A model generated the notes under the pieces. It made no database searches. It saw only the letters and a list, made by a program, of their open reading frames with translations, and had not been told where the DNA came from. 11,999 nucleotides of DNA from JAUVKA01 sp964465145. Its GTDB lineage: Bacteria > Bacteroidota > Bacteroidia > Bacteroidales > UBA12481. Made by a program: the position numbers and the translations under genes. This document shows positions 1-6,756 of the stretch, in pieces; the first letter of the stretch is position 1, and every line of letters starts with the position of its first letter. Location: NCBI GenBank assembly GCA_964465145.1, contig CAYXJR010000112.1:1-11999 (forward strand). The letters run 5' to 3'.

Positions 1-84
1 GGAAAAGTAATGCTTCATCCTAAACCAGGCAAGATGTACCAGGCCGTTGGCTTACCAACAGGTAAACAACACTTTTTCTCATAG
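1..84 (+). CDS. C-terminal end of an unidentified protein (partial)
   Basis: The window opens inside a + strand reading frame that runs without a stop for 27 codons and ends at TAG (82-84). The tail contains GKVMLHPKPG and ends GKQHFFS. The GKV-hydrophobic-P pattern vaguely recalls the C-terminus of zinc-binding medium-chain dehydrogenases, but this is too short to assign. It is convergent with the TonB receptor, with 61 bp between the two stop codons and no clear terminator between them. Confidence 0.45.
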   Translation, partial: GKVMLHPKPGKMYQAVGLPTGKQHFFS

Positions 85-145
85 GTAGTACAATTTAAGT
101 AATGAAATACTAATTAATTCAAAATGTGAAGAGATTGACAATAAA

Positions 146-1993
146 CTAATAATTAAGGTTAATCCCACCAAATACTATGATTCTTGGCATGGGATAGCCA
201 TAGTTTATATAGTATTTCTTATTAGTCAGATTCTCTCCTTTGACAAAAACATCAACATACTTGTTAATCATAAAAGATATTCTTGAGTTTAATAATGTAT
301 AACTGTTCTTTTCTACTTGAGGTGTGACTTGTGTATAAAGATTGTGTATGTGCTGAACGGAAAGGTTAAAATTGAATCTATTCCATTTATAAGTTCCGCT
401 TAAATTCAATTGTTGTTCAGGAGCGGCAACAATCGGTTCTTTCATCGAAATATAACTGTATGTTGCATTTATGGTAAACATGTTAGTTGGCTTGAAAGTA
501 CCAGCAAATTCCACACCCGTATTCGAGAATTTACCAGTATTTTCATTTTTCGGTCCAGTTGAACTCATTACAGTCTGTATCAGATTGTCCCCATTGGCTT
601 TAAATAATGTCAGTTCGAGTGAAACCTTGTTTTCAAGTAATTTCCGGGAAACACCAATTTCATAATTCATCATTCTCTCAGGTTTTAAATTGGCATTTGC
701 GGGAGTCCACAAGTAAAGTTCACGAATTGTAGGACTTCGAAATCCTTTTGCAACTGAGGCTTTTAATGTTGTAGTGGATGTAGGATGATATGCTAATCCA
801 CCCGTTGGTACAGGTTCATTACCATATACACTATTATGTTCCAGTCTGAATCCTGCATTTAAAACCAGTTTATTAAAAAATTCCTGTTGGATATATCCGT
901 AACCAGCCATCTCCCATACAGTTGTGTCACCAAATACCATTCCATTGCCATTCATGGCTTCCACATTTTCTGCAATTCCACCATATTTTTTGTAATCAGT
1001 GCCTAATGTAATGGTATTTCCTCTAAAGAGGTTGAATGACTGATAAAACACAATCCCATAATTTTTGTCTTTCGAGTGAAATCCATCACTTATGTTGTGT
1101 TCCCCCAAGTTGTAAAAGAATCGCAAAGAACCATTTGTTTTATCGAACTTGTTGTCGAGGACGAAGGCTCCCATACCACGGGTAATATCATAGGTGTTGC
1201 CTGCTTTTGACCCTTCGGGTCCAGGGTCGGTGGCATCGAAATTTGCCAGACTTAAATCACCATTAATCTTGAAATTTTTGTTAATGTCATATCCAACACG
1301 GAAGTATCCGTTATTTATCTTAAAGTCAGATGAATCACGATGACCATCAGTCTGGTCGTGGTTAAAAGAAGCAAAAACACTCAACCCCTTCTTCTTAAAA
1401 CCACCGTTAACCATATATTTTTGAGTATTGGAAGAACCATACATCAGACGGGCATTCGCTTTAAAACCATCTTCTTCTTGCTCTTTAGTAATAATATTGA
1501 TTACCCCACCCATTGCATTTGTACCATATAAGGTTGAGGCAGGTCCACGTATAACCTCTACCTTTTCAACATCGGAAGCGATATATGTATCAGGCAATGG
1601 ATGCCCCATGATTCCCATAAACTGGGGATTACCATCAACCAATACCAGAACTTCTGTATTCGGATTTCCACCAATGCCCCTGAGCGAGATTTGACCTGCC
1701 GAACCTGTAGATACACCAAAACCAGTAATCCCCCTTTCGGTGACAAATAAACTTGGCACTTGCTCTGCTAAGACAGGTAATAGTGCAGATTCTGAACTAT
1801 TTTCAATCATCTCTTTCGAAACTACTGATACTGTCAGTGGAACATTGTTACGGTTTACAGATGTCTTAGACCCTGTTATCACTACTTTATCAATATTAAT
1901 GGTATCCTTCAAAATACTTTTGCCTTGTTGTGAAAATGCTGATTTTGAAAGTATTACAGTCGTAATCATAAAAAACAAAACACTTTTATTCAT
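146..1993 (-). CDS. TonB-dependent outer-membrane receptor, possibly for nickel
   Basis: A 615-residue outer-membrane receptor for energy-dependent uptake of a scarce metal or chelate. Residues 1-22 are a signal peptide ending in SAFSQ. A TonB-box-like DKVVITG (35-41) is followed by the plug domain to about residue 170, with LRGIGGNP, VLVDG and the hallmark VEVIRGPASTLYGTNAMGG. The rest is a beta barrel with alternating strands; GENLTNKKYY lies near the end and the last residue is Tyr, as usual for barrel proteins. The length fits the BtuB/CirA-like class and no SusC-type N-terminal extension is present. Substrate is not readable from the sequence. The nikR 3' remnant just upstream suggests nickel (inference); cobalamin, iron or a siderophore remain possible. 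There is no SusD partner. Confidence 0.92.
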   Translation of the reverse strand: MNKSVLFFMITTVILSKSAFSQQGKSILKDTINIDKVVITGSKTSVNRNNVPLTVSVVSKEMIENSSESALLPVLAEQVPSLFVTERGITGFGVSTGSAGQISLRGIGGNPNTEVLVLVDGNPQFMGIMGHPLPDTYIASDVEKVEVIRGPASTLYGTNAMGGVINIITKEQEEDGFKANARLMYGSSNTQKYMVNGGFKKKGLSVFASFNHDQTDGHRDSSDFKINNGYFRVGYDINKNFKINGDLSLANFDATDPGPEGSKAGNTYDITRGMGAFVLDNKFDKTNGSLRFFYNLGEHNISDGFHSKDKNYGIVFYQSFNLFRGNTITLGTDYKKYGGIAENVEAMNGNGMVFGDTTVWEMAGYGYIQQEFFNKLVLNAGFRLEHNSVYGNEPVPTGGLAYHPTSTTTLKASVAKGFRSPTIRELYLWTPANANLKPERMMNYEIGVSRKLLENKVSLELTLFKANGDNLIQTVMSSTGPKNENTGKFSNTGVEFAGTFKPTNMFTINATYSYISMKEPIVAAPEQQLNLSGTYKWNRFNFNLSVQHIHNLYTQVTPQVEKNSYTLLNSRISFMINKYVDVFVKGENLTNKKYYINYGYPMPRIIVFGGINLNY

Positions 1994-2023
1994 GGATATA
2001 TAGTTTGATGTTAATAATTTTCG

Positions 2024-2099
2024 ATTTCGTGTTACTAATTTATTATAAAAAACCCAAGAGGGGTGTGATTTAATATTATTTTTTAATATTTCGTGTTAC
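2024..2099 (-). promoter_or_regulatory. Candidate operator region upstream of the TonB receptor
   Basis: The 12-mer ATTTCGTGTTAC occurs exactly twice, at 2024-2035 and 2088-2099, 64 bp apart, in the leader of the minus-strand receptor. Just inside the second copy is a perfect dyad, AATATTA (2072-2078) / TAATATT (2084-2090), with a TTTTT spacer. A short stem read on the minus strand (ACCC/GGGT near 2052-2064, then six T) resembles a weak attenuator. Repeats of this kind in the leader of a metal receptor are reasonable binding sites for a metal regulator, with NikR the obvious candidate from the neighbouring remnant. No known consensus is matched with confidence. Confidence 0.35.
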
Positions 2100-2115
2100 G
2101 GATTAATCAAAAAAA

Positions 2116-2200
2116 TCACTCAGTTCGGCTCATCACCAGTTTACCATGAATAATACCTTTAATGCCAATTAATTTATCTGATAATTCGGTCAACTTCTTA
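2116..2200 (-). pseudogene. nikR: 3' remnant of a NikR-like nickel-responsive regulator
   Basis: Read on the minus strand, about 28 codons ending at TGA (2116-2118) give AKKLTELSDKLIGIKGIIHG followed by KLVMSRTE. This matches the extreme C-terminus of NikR, where a helix of the nickel-binding ACT-like domain is followed by a G-V/I-x-H-G-x-L strand. The rest of the gene, including the ribbon-helix-helix DNA-binding domain and the nickel His/Cys ligands, is missing. The frame stays open upstream to 2436 only by running antisense through transposase sequence, so the gene is broken near 2195-2205. The receptor starts 122 bp downstream on the same strand, consistent with an original nikR-receptor pair. 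The identification is from motif memory only. Confidence 0.55.
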
Positions 2201-2482
2201 GCAGTTCTTGGGGTAACAAGAGAAAGTGTACGCTTGTGGAAAGAGCAACTTCGCAGGAAAGGCCTGGCGGGAATGCTAAAAGAAAAAAAAGTGGGAAAGA
2301 GATCCAAACTCAATGCCGATAAAGAAAAGGTATTGAAAATTATTGTAAGACGATCCCCGAAAAGACAAGGATATAAACAAAGTAAATGGACAGGATTGTT
2401 AGTCCAGGATGTAGTTTTTAAAAAATGGGGATTCAAAATCAGCCTGAGAACAGCACAGCTATGGTTGTCTAAAATCCGTTAA
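2162..2482 (+). pseudogene. IS630-type transposase HTH fragment
   Basis: A 106-codon frame. From about residue 13 it reads as the N-terminal helix-turn-helix half of an IS630/winged-helix transposase: LGVTRESVRLWKEQ (16-29), the recognition-helix region; RRKGLAGMLKEKK (31-43); a basic linker; then RSPKRQGYKQSKWTGLLVQD (64-83) and a final helix ending WLSKIR. Intact family members continue into a DDE catalytic domain, which is absent here. The first dozen codons are antisense to the nikR remnant, so the apparent start is an artefact of the junction. It is a relic at both ends and unlikely to be active, though a truncated DNA-binding product could be made. No terminal inverted repeats were recognised around it. 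Confidence 0.65.
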
Positions 2483-2684
2483 CTTTTTTTCATGCGTTTG
2501 CCCTGTGGTAGACCCTTGTATTATAGATTACAATTAGCAAGGGAATAATCTGAATAGCCAGTCAGTCCATTAAATGACCACCTCCCCCATAATTACCTGA
2601 AGGAAACGAACTTGAGGATCAATAGACACTTTTCCCCTTATACATTAAGTAGATAAATGTCTATTAAAGTCCTTGATATATTTT
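2483..2684. other. Gene-free stretch with one inverted repeat
   Basis: No credible ORF is visible. The only structure I see is an 8-bp perfect inverted repeat, AATAGACA (2621-2628) / TGTCTATT (2658-2665), with a 29-nt spacer. It lacks a T-run, so it is not an intrinsic terminator. It may be debris from the transposase element or the edge of the minus-strand mobile unit. Confidence 0.3.
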
Positions 2685-2728
2685 TAAAAAAACCACATAA
2701 CCCCTATAAATACAGGAGTTACATGGTT
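2685..2728 (-). terminator. Strong intrinsic terminator closing the DUF3871 operon
   Basis: On the minus strand a 15-bp stem pairs 2714-2728 with 2691-2705, continuous when a few G-T wobbles are allowed, with an 8-nt loop and then a run of six T (2685-2690). It starts 7 bp after the DUF3871 stop codon, the classical position for a rho-independent terminator. Confidence 0.85.
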
Positions 2729-2734
2729 ATTTAT

Positions 2735-3706
2735 TCAATTGAGATACCAGAATGATTTATCATCCAGATTATCCTGAAGTAATCTGGCAAACTCAAATAT
2801 ATCCACCGATCTATCAGCGAAAGTATCGAGGTAGGAGCTTTTATTCGCTCCAGTAAACAGGTTATATAACCGCCATAGGTTGATTGAACCATCCTCCTCC
2901 CGGCAGAAAGATTCATCCCGGTAATAATCCTTAACAACAGCATTGATCTGGTTATCACCAAGAGTCAGTTCAGGTATTGCCTGCTTATCAGATTTACCCA
3001 GATATGGATACATCCTCAGCCTACCTATTAACTGGGCAAACTGCTGTTCTGTAATGGAATGCTCAGGAAGCTCACTCATCTGCTTTATCTGGTTTATGGC
3101 ATTATACTCCGATAATAACCGGTACACATGATTTGCCAGTTCTTCAGGAGTCCTGACCCGCACATCTGCCTTATACCCATCGGTTGAAATAAAGAGGTTC
3201 AAGCAGACTTTATTCTGGAAGCCAACAAACAGTTTGAATCGTTCCTCTGTCTTACGTGAGTAAAGATTCTCATGATTATAGGCACGTACCCCACCTATAC
3301 ACAAAGACAGATCATTCCCTGCCACATTATCACGTATTGAGGCTACCTCCATAATGAAGGCCATATGCTCATAATAAAGGGGCTTTTCATAATCAGCTAA
3401 TAAATGTGCCGGCTTACCCTTTGCTTCGGGTATACGGCCTTTAACAGGATGAGAAGCCCTAATAGCAGGGCTGAGGATCTGTTCCCCATGATAGAACTGG
3501 TGAACCGTATCTGTAACTGTGTCTATGAAGCTATCATGGGAGATTGTTATCTCGTTATCCTTGCTGAATACAGGAATTATGCATTCCTTCTTCAACTCTT
3601 GAAGGTCAACCACCTTTGTATTGGCAATAATGAATCCATCACCAGATGATACCGGTGCTTGTTGAAGAGCAACACGTGGCTGCTCCTGATAAACTAATGT
3701 TTCCAT
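2735..3706 (-). CDS. DUF3871 family protein
   Basis: About 323 residues starting METLVYQEQPRVALQQ. The in-frame ATG eleven codons earlier (3737-3739) would overlap the upstream stop, so the 3706 start, with a 22-bp gap, is preferred. The sequence resembles DUF3871, a family of roughly this length known almost only from Bacteroidota mobile and conjugative elements; its biochemical function is unknown. Recognisable stretches are HPVKGRIPEAKGKPA, LSLCIGGVRAYNHENLYSRK, KVCLNLFISTDGYKADVRVR and, near the end, the WRLYNLFTGANKSSYLDTF segment, which recalls DUF932-like proteins. No signal peptide or membrane segment is seen. It lies directly downstream of the AAA ATPase on the same strand and is followed by a terminator, so the two are very likely co-transcribed and may act together in single-strand DNA handling (inference from context). 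Confidence 0.8.
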   Translation of the reverse strand: METLVYQEQPRVALQQAPVSSGDGFIIANTKVVDLQELKKECIIPVFSKDNEITISHDSFIDTVTDTVHQFYHGEQILSPAIRASHPVKGRIPEAKGKPAHLLADYEKPLYYEHMAFIMEVASIRDNVAGNDLSLCIGGVRAYNHENLYSRKTEERFKLFVGFQNKVCLNLFISTDGYKADVRVRTPEELANHVYRLLSEYNAINQIKQMSELPEHSITEQQFAQLIGRLRMYPYLGKSDKQAIPELTLGDNQINAVVKDYYRDESFCREEDGSINLWRLYNLFTGANKSSYLDTFADRSVDIFEFARLLQDNLDDKSFWYLN

Positions 3707-3728
3707 AATTATTGTATTTAGTTTTAAA

Positions 3729-4565
3729 TTACAGTTCATTTAGAGTCACAGTGGACTTCAGCTCATTGTTTCGATTGATCAGCTCCTGCCGGATCTTGGG
3801 CGTCATTTCAGGATAAGAATTATAGATCAGCTGAAGCTCCTGATTGGAATTTGCTTTTCTAATATCTTCTATTACCTGATCTACATTTTCATCAATGTTG
3901 CACCAGCTGGTAATGGTCTGACCGGTTTCTTCAGATATAACAAAAGCAGGTTTATCCATAAACACACCTGTTCTGTCTTTTGAAGCAGTTGCATTATGCT
4001 TGATGTCAAGATCCAGAACGAGAGTGAATTCATAATCCATACCATCCCGGGTGACTCCCTTCAATCCAACTTTCTCAGGCACTTGCTTACCATTCTTTTC
4101 ATTCAGAACATAATCCATTTTTGTTCGAATAGTAGCAATGATGTGAGCTTTGGATTGGAGCATCTTTTGGACAAAAGCATTATGCCTTGGAGTGACCTTA
4201 TTCCAATTGGTGAAACTGTTACCCGGCATATTGGAGTGTATTTGGAGAATTCCGCCCTCACCCTCCCATTCGTGGGATATGCTGTCCAGTATGATCACCT
4301 CCATACCGGCTTTTTCAGCCAATTCTATGGCCTCTATGTACATTTCTGGACTAAAAGGTACTCCTATGCCCAGAACATTAAAATGCCCTAAATGAGCATA
4401 TAAATCAGACGAGGTGCTTTCTGAGTCGATGACACAGATTTTACTCCAGTCCCCACAGAGACCAAAAGCAATTTTTAATGCACCATAAGTTTTTCCTGAG
4501 CCACTGGGGCCCTGCAAACTCATACGCATACGAGCTTGCTTTCTTTCAGCTTTACGTAAATTCAT
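3729..4565 (-). CDS. Sak4-like / AAA_24 phage-type nucleotide-binding ATPase
   Basis: About 278 residues from MNLRKAERKQARMRM. An upstream ATG at 4610 would add 15 residues, but the 4565 start matches where the conserved region begins. Walker A is GPSGSGKT (about residues 19-26), followed by KICVIDSES; Walker B is VIILDSIS (about 90-97), followed by HEW and then an ATIRTKMDYVL sensor-like segment (about 144-154). This RecA-core arrangement is typical of the ATPases that phages and conjugative elements use for recombination (Sak4-like single-strand annealing partners, AAA_24). It probably binds ATP and DNA in the cytoplasm. It sits between the radC relic and the DUF3871 gene on one strand. All visible motifs are intact. 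The exact subfamily is inferred. Confidence 0.85.
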   Translation of the reverse strand: MNLRKAERKQARMRMSLQGPSGSGKTYGALKIAFGLCGDWSKICVIDSESTSSDLYAHLGHFNVLGIGVPFSPEMYIEAIELAEKAGMEVIILDSISHEWEGEGGILQIHSNMPGNSFTNWNKVTPRHNAFVQKMLQSKAHIIATIRTKMDYVLNEKNGKQVPEKVGLKGVTRDGMDYEFTLVLDLDIKHNATASKDRTGVFMDKPAFVISEETGQTITSWCNIDENVDQVIEDIRKANSNQELQLIYNSYPEMTPKIRQELINRNNELKSTVTLNEL

Positions 4566-4637
4566 AATAGTAAGTATTAAATGATTAATAATGAGGACTG
4601 AATTGTCCATTGAATAGTCAGATGTCTTGAGGTAATT

Positions 4638-4930
4638 TTACATCAGGTTTTCATCGGCAAATGAGAGGTAACTGTCAGCAGTGATAATCATGTGATCCAG
4701 AACTGAAATGTCCAGTAGTTTGCCTGCTTCCTTGATTTTAACTGTCAGATTCTTATCTGCTTCACTGGGTATAGTATTGCCTGACGGATGATTATGGGCT
4801 ACTATTATGGCTGTACTGCATCACGTGAACATTTGATGGATTTTCTATCAGATGCTCTAGTTTTGGAGGAATAAGAGATAGTGATTTCAGCAATAGACGA
4901 TACTGCTGAATCAGATTGATTTTGATTCAT
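4638..4930 (-). pseudogene. radC: radC (JAB-domain) relic with internal deletion
   Basis: Two pieces of RadC are joined out of frame. The 5' piece starts at ATG 4928-4930 (MNQNQSDSAVSS) and contains AEITISYSSKTRASDR followed by a SRDAV motif, the normal N-terminal segment of Bacteroidota RadC proteins; it then reaches a stop at 4805-4807. The 3' piece, in another frame, reads CSTAIIVAHNHPSG, then a PSEAD motif, KIKEAGKLLDISVLDHMIIT and SFADENLM, ending at TAA (4638-4640). This is the JAB/MPN+ zinc site (HxHPSG...SxxD) and the family C-terminus. The usual central stretch of some 50-60 residues is missing; the join is near 4805-4820. The product cannot be a functional RadC. The family is common in mobile elements, and this one leads the ATPase/DUF3871 unit. 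Confidence 0.8.
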
Positions 4931-5068
4931 AACATTAAGGATTAGGTGAATACTTGAAAGATTGGAGTGTGTATTACCCCTGTCGACAAGCAGAGTGAGT
5001 CCTTGATTTACTTTTGAAAAGAAAAGTTTTTGGTGGGTTATCTTTAAATTCGTATTGAAATAATTGAC

Positions 5069-5230
5069 CCGGTGGTATATCCCCAATTGAGATTGAGGGG
5101 GGGACTTGATGTTAATAGTCTACGCTGCCAGATATACTTCTTGCTGAAAAATATTATATAAAATTTTTGCTGCATTCAGGTCTGGGGAGCAGTATTAAAA
5201 ACTTTACTAATTTTATCAGAAGTTTAATAG
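5069..5230 (+). repeat. R2 repeat, copy A
   Basis: Copy A of an approximately 160-bp diverged repeat whose partner is at 6757-6922. Both begin GGTGG, pass through a CCCAAT/ATTG-type imperfect dyad, a run of exactly seven G and a (C)TTGATG motif, and end about 160 bp later in GTTTAATAGG. The middle has diverged. In both cases the next gene is an accessory gene on the + strand, so R2 may be an old promoter region. Confidence 0.5.
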
Positions 5231-5272
5231 GTGGTAGCGTTTTTTAACGGTGAGTGGTAGCATTTTAGGCCG
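5229..5272. mobile_element. Possible IS21-type terminal remnant
   Basis: The motif GTGGTAGC occurs twice, at 5231-5238 and 5254-5261, spaced 23 bp, each followed by a T-rich stretch and an ACGG/GGCCG element. Iterated GTGGT-type subterminal repeats are characteristic of IS21-family ends in Bacteroidota. No istA/istB gene lies beside it, so at best it is a solo end. Confidence 0.3.
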
Positions 5273-5281
5273 AGGTTAAAA

Positions 5282-5348
5282 ATTAACCAATTACATTCCA
5301 ATCGGAATAGCTACTTTTAGGCTTGACGACTGATAGAACACTAATAGG
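5282..5348 (+). repeat. R1 repeat, copy 1 (shortest copy)
   Basis: Nearly identical to copies at 8387, 9150 and 11860. It holds the dyad ATTCC-N4-GGAAT (5295-5308), then GCTACTTTTAGGC, then the promoter-like box pair. This copy lacks the leading TTTTCTTAA segment seen in the others. It lies directly before the MORN/esterase gene. Confidence 0.85.
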
Positions 5349-5351
5349 ATG
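5323..5351 (+). promoter_or_regulatory. Predicted Bacteroidota-type promoter in R1 copy 1
   Basis: TTG (5323-5325), 19 nt, TAGGATG (5345-5351). This fits the Bacteroidota sigma-ABfr pattern of a -33 TTG and a -7 TAnnTTTG. Transcription would begin only a few bases before the esterase start at 5364, giving an almost leaderless message. Confidence 0.5.
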
Positions 5352-5363
5352 TACGCTATTAAA

Positions 5364-6503
5364 ATGAAGAACACTACATTAATATTATTACTGTTCATTT
5401 GTCTTGGAGCAATAAAAGCTCAGGAGGTTGATACATTTTATTTGCATGTTCCAATATCTAAAAATGACACGATAATTTACAAGCGAATTATTCAATTTGA
5501 TAATAACGATAGTTTATATCATGTTCGGGATTACTATCCAAATGGTCAGATTCAAATGCAAGGAACCTATAGTTCATTTGATAAGAGTATCAAAGAAGAA
5601 AGCCTCTGGTGCAATTATAAGACAAATACCAAAGAAGGAGAGTTCAAAGGGTGGTACAAAAACGGCCAAATTGAGAGCAAAACGAATTTTTTAAATGGAT
5701 TAAGACATGGACTTCATGAATATTGGTATTCGAATGGACAAAGAGAGTCAAAACAAAATAATATAAACGGGCAAGAACATGGAAAATCTACATGGTGGAA
5801 TACTGATGGTTCATTACAAAATGAATTGATTTTCGAAAAAGGATTAAATCAAAATCCAAAAGACACAAATTACCACTACATATCTTATACGCCCAAAGAA
5901 TATTATGACGACACATTAAAAAAATGGCCATTAATAATTTATCTCCACGGAGGTTCAAGCAGGGGCACAGATACAATTAAACTTTATTGTTGTGGTATCC
6001 CTGACCAAATTTGGAGAAAGAGAGAATTCCCATTTATTATTGTTGCACCACAATGTCCAATTAACCAAAGATGGTCTACTGACAATTGGTTTGAGAATTT
6101 TTATGAAGAAGTAACAACAAAATATAGAATAGATACAAATAAAGTTTATCTGACAGGAGTAAGTTTAGGGGGTTCAGGAACATGGTATCTGGCGATAAAA
6201 TTTCCTGATAAATTTGCAGCTATTGCTCCTGTGAGCGGATTTACACGTCATATTGATTACATAATCAAAAATACTGATAAACTAATTGATATTCCAATTT
6301 GGGCTTTTCATGGAAAAATAGATAAAGTAGTAGAATTTGAGGATACTGAATGGATGATTAATAGATTAAAAGAAAAAAATAAAGATTTAAAATTCACAGC
6401 AGACCCTGATGTAGGTCATGGAATGTATTGGTCGGTATATCCTGAACAGGAACTATATGATTGGTTTTTACAACATGATAAACGAATGCAAAATAAGAAT
6501 TAA
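5364..6503 (+). CDS. Exported MORN-repeat / alpha-beta hydrolase (esterase-like) fusion
   Basis: About 379 residues. The ATG at 5364 is chosen because a clean signal peptide starts there (MKNTTLILLLFICLGAIKAQ) and the earlier in-frame ATG at 5349 lies in the promoter -7 box. After the leader come three or four MORN-type repeats (about residues 50-165) with the recurring pattern YxNGQxxxxxxxxxGxxxGxxxxW. A C-terminal alpha/beta hydrolase follows (about 175-375): PLIIYLHGG oxyanion region, nucleophile elbow GVSLGGSG (Ser about 267), HGKID with the acid (Asp about 320) and VGHGMYW with the catalytic His (about 352). It resembles dienelactone hydrolase / PHB-depolymerase-like esterases. All triad residues are present, so it is probably active, exported to the periplasm or beyond. 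There is no lipobox Cys and no T9SS tail. Substrate unknown. The stop TAA overlaps a TAACGGGC motif. Confidence 0.85.
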   Translation: MKNTTLILLLFICLGAIKAQEVDTFYLHVPISKNDTIIYKRIIQFDNNDSLYHVRDYYPNGQIQMQGTYSSFDKSIKEESLWCNYKTNTKEGEFKGWYKNGQIESKTNFLNGLRHGLHEYWYSNGQRESKQNNINGQEHGKSTWWNTDGSLQNELIFEKGLNQNPKDTNYHYISYTPKEYYDDTLKKWPLIIYLHGGSSRGTDTIKLYCCGIPDQIWRKREFPFIIVAPQCPINQRWSTDNWFENFYEEVTTKYRIDTNKVYLTGVSLGGSGTWYLAIKFPDKFAAIAPVSGFTRHIDYIIKNTDKLIDIPIWAFHGKIDKVVEFEDTEWMINRLKEKNKDLKFTADPDVGHGMYWSVYPEQELYDWFLQHDKRMQNKN

Positions 6504-6572
6504 CGGGCTATAATAAATAGTACTATGAGCGGTCTGCAAGTCCAGCTATGAGTAAGTGTTGAACTATATCCC
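6501..6572 (+). other. attC-like left half following the esterase
   Basis: The stop codon is embedded in TAACGGGCTATAATA, followed by a 10-bp palindrome ATAGTACTAT and a GAGCGG element. Intergenic segments starting TAACGGGC and later returning as a complementary CCGTTA are typical of cassette-type (attC-like) dyads, but the right half is missing here: the sequence runs into the T9SS-tail repeat at about 6573. Possibly a truncated recombination site. Confidence 0.3.
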
Positions 6573-6688
6573 CGATTAACCAGAGCCATTGCATCTCACA
6601 CTCCACCGTACTTGTAGATCTTGCACAAAGAACTTCGATGGCATAAGGGAATAATACTGTTGTTAAGAAGACAATTGTGAAGAGGTAG
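6573..6688 (+). repeat. Decayed T9SS-cargo 3' end, copy I
   Basis: Homologous by eye to 8974-9091 over its whole length, starting CGATTAACCAGAGCCA and ending with codons for GNNTVVKKTIVKR followed by TAG. That ending is the normal last strand of a T9SS type A sorting domain (compare the recognisable domain at 8003-8319). Upstream of the last 14 codons the frame is broken by stops. Confidence 0.6.
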
Positions 6689-6712
6689 CATCATTGGTTG
6701 AATTACTCGTCC

Positions 6713-6754
6713 ATCCATCCAATCTCTATATAAGCTGGCTGGCTGGATACTTTT
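6713..6754 (+). terminator. Hairpin after T9SS tail, copy I
   Basis: ATCCA-T-CCA (6713-6721) pairs with TGG-C-TGGAT (6740-6748) around one internal mismatch, followed by TTTT at 6751-6754. Related hairpins follow the other two T9SS-tail copies. It would end + strand transcripts from the esterase. Confidence 0.55.
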
Positions 6755-6756
6755 AA

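Noticed and set aside
52..65. TTACC-AACA-GGTAA hairpin as terminator of the first gene
   Set aside because: It lies inside the coding sequence before the stop codon and has no adjoining T-run of the right length.
471..2003. Several + strand ORFs over the TonB receptor
   Set aside because: Shadows of a continuous 615-residue receptor with signal peptide and plug motifs.
1994..2110. Cobalamin riboswitch ahead of the TonB receptor
   Set aside because: The leader is only about 120 bp, very AT-rich, and I see no B12-box-like conserved core.
2116..2436. A 106-codon minus-strand protein overlapping the HTH fragment
   Set aside because: Only its last 28 or so codons are meaningful (NikR-like); the rest is antisense to transposase sequence.
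3996..4395. Long + strand ORFs across the ATPase gene
   Set aside because: They are antisense shadows of a gene with intact Walker motifs and carry no family features.
4808..5086. A 93-codon minus-strand gene starting at 5086
   Set aside because: The first 52 codons show no family resemblance; the recognisable RadC part starts at the internal ATG 4930. Treated as part of the radC relic.
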